Shown here one piece after another: positions 62,101 through 64,000 of a stretch of 64,000 nucleotides of DNA. The stretch's first letter is position 1. Each line of letters starts with the position of its first letter. The position numbers and the translations under genes were made by a program. The stretch is from Agelaius tricolor. Lineage: Eukaryota; Chordata; Aves; Passeriformes; Icteridae. Below the pieces are notes generated by a model. That model searched no databases. It worked only from the letters and a program-made list of their open reading frames with translations, and was not told the DNA's origin. The stretch lies in assembly GCA_023055355.1 (NCBI GenBank), contig JALJCS010000034.1:4168001-4232000 (forward strand), in the 5' to 3' direction.

Positions 62101-64000
62101 TCCAGTAGAGAAAGATTGAGCTCTACAACATAATCATGCCTCTGTCCTTTCTAACCACTAAATATTTCAGATTGAAAACATAGACTCTATGTTCAAAAAC
62201 ATGGCTATAGAGTGAAAGAAATCAGACTTTGATGTGGTCAGGTATCAATTTGACCATATTACAACCACCTGCTGCAATGACAGCTTTAAGTGTTAGCAAT
62301 ACCATGAAAGATAGCCTAAAGCAAATCCAGCCAATGCTGAAATAGGACATTTTTGTCTACACAAGTCTCACATCTATGAGTTGCATGTTCTCATTTTAAA
62401 AATAACAAGTCCCTTGCCTTGGGATGCCTGGAAAGCTTTGTGCTATTGACTATTTGACCTTTCCCTTGCTGTTACTGGGGAGGCTAAGTTGACCAGCTTG
62501 AGGAAGGGACTTGAAAACCCAACTGTTCAATTGTCAGGCCTTCAAAAGTAAATTTGCCCTGAGCAAGCAGTGTGTGCACAAAGAAGGGAATGCAGCTGGA
62601 AAGGAACAGTGGCAGTTTCTAGCACCTGTGGACAAACAAGTGTGGCTGTTCCCACTGGCAGTTATCAATAGAATTTAGTGTCTGTTCATTTAGAGCTGGG
62701 GTGGTTGCTACAGGCCAGGTCCAGTGTCCTGCACTGAGAGCTGTGGGAACCCTAAAATATAGAACAAGAAGAAAGAGACAGACCTGCTTCTGTTGGTGTC
62801 AGATCCTTGCTGTCCATCAGTTTGGCATTGCTGCAGGCATACACAACCTGGAGAGCAGTGAGGTGGGATACCTCTCCTCCTCCACTGTTTGCAAGATGAG
62901 GAAATGGCCCTAGTCTGCTTAAAACAAAACTTGGGCACACAGCCCTACAAACCACTGCAAATATTGACCAGAAAGGTCTTGTTCACCTCCACACACAACA
63001 CATATCCTGTGCAAATGAATAAAAGTAGAGGGAATTAGGGAGGGACAGATGCATGTCCAAAGCTTACTTTAATTTATGTTGACTTTTGCTTTGTTTTTCC
63101 AAAATGTTTAGGTGAGTCTTCAACCAAAGCAGGATGAAAAATACTGCCTCATCTTCTCTCCCTAAGGCAGGACCAGCCAGATCAACAACACTCCAGACAG
63201 ACTGAAAAGGTTCTCCACTGAAAGGTTTCAGCTCATCTTGGCTGAGGTCCAGCTCATCAAGGTGAGTCCCAAAAGGCCATTAATTAACCTCCTGATTAAA
63301 TTGGCATTTTCTTGTGTAGAGCAAGTCTTATAGGAAGAGTTTGCAGTTTTAACCTGACTCAGCAGGCAGCCATGGGGAAGACAAACTACCCTGCTGGCCA
63401 GGGAGGTAAGGAGGGGAAATAAACTGGCACCGGGTAGGGGATGGGCAATTTAATCCAATAACTGGCTGCCAGCAGTGACAGTCACAAATCCATCACCAAC
63501 AGGGCTCCCAGCTGCCTCCCAGGAAAAGCAGCAGGGAACAGTGGGAGCTACACTCTGCACCTGGTTTAAAACTTACCCATGGACCTCTGCATGAACTTGT
63601 CTTGTTAGCTCCTAAGAGTAATTTATAGCCATGGTCTCCTCAGTGCCATGTAAAAGCGAGTTCTGTAACTCAATCATGACACAACGCTTTTTTCCTTTCA
63701 TTTTGTTTCTAAACTTCCTACCTGGCAATATTGCTGGGGTGCCCTGGTTTTTCTAGTCTGAGGACAGTAAATAATGACTCCTCTTCTCCTGGCCACTCAT
63801 CAGTTTGCAGTCTTCTCTTATCCTTCCTTCCCACCAGTCATTTTCAGACTCTAGGCAACGTATACAGTCTATAAGTCACCATACCATCTAGGCTCTACCT
63901 GCACATGGACTGAAGCCAAGTGTGACAAGTGATCTTCTGTTTAAATTCAGTGTTCACTCAAGCCATGCCTGCTTGCATCCTCATCTGCAACACAAGAGCC
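59148..64000. other. Intergenic sequence, no gene recognised
   Basis: No exon, RNA gene or clear transposon is recognised. The longest frame is about 148 codons on the minus strand at 61624-62070 and has no known domain. No annexin-like sequence, which would mark ANXA5, is seen up to the window end. Confidence 0.65.

Noticed and set aside
59148..64000. Search for ANXA5 exons at the right end
   Set aside because: No frame resembles the annexin GxGT or repeat motifs on either strand.

Overview
This window looks like nuclear DNA from a bird, most likely a songbird (passerine). Three CR1 retrotransposon fragments, the main LINE of birds, are recognisable. Six endogenous-retrovirus LTRs of the kind common in passerine genomes are also present, four of them bounded by exact or near-exact 6-bp target-site duplications. 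There are no bacterial-style gene arrays and no long open reading frames. Vertebrate genes appear only as isolated exons in AT-rich non-coding sequence.

The only protein-coding feature I can support is at the left edge. Exon 1 of QRFPR (GPR103), the receptor for the neuropeptide QRFP/26RFa, lies on the minus strand at 989-1328 and ends at a consensus splice donor. The start of its first intron fills 1-988, and the later exons lie beyond the left end of the window. The exon sits in a CpG island (about 895-2060) that also holds an 8-codon upstream ORF in a strong start context, a CCAAT/GC-box cluster, and a GC-rich minisatellite with a period of 50-52 bp. On the plus strand, two consensus splice donors at 2101/2102 and 2491/2492 raise the possibility of a divergent transcript, which is unproven.

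From about 2.1 kb to 64 kb I find no convincing exon. This is the 5' flank of QRFPR. In other vertebrates (human, from memory) the next gene in this direction is ANXA5 after a long gene-poor interval, and no annexin coding sequence is visible here. The supported features are repeats: three related LTRs (5212-5600, 9310-9662, 30481-30864) sharing promoter/U5 motifs, a second LTR family in two copies (50413-50692 and 58863-59141), a third LTR type with a TATA box (38636-38935), and CR1 fragments at 20901-21285 (minus), 46310-46829 (plus) and 54870-55012 (plus). Smaller structures include a perfect 11-bp hairpin at 12465-12490, two G/T-rich tracts able to form G-quadruplexes, and an AT-rich homeodomain-site cluster followed by a TATA box near 42.5 kb.

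I did not find a new biological system. The best leads are the regulatory layout of the QRFPR promoter (upstream ORF, minisatellite, possible divergent transcript) and the dated retroviral insertions upstream of this neuropeptide receptor.
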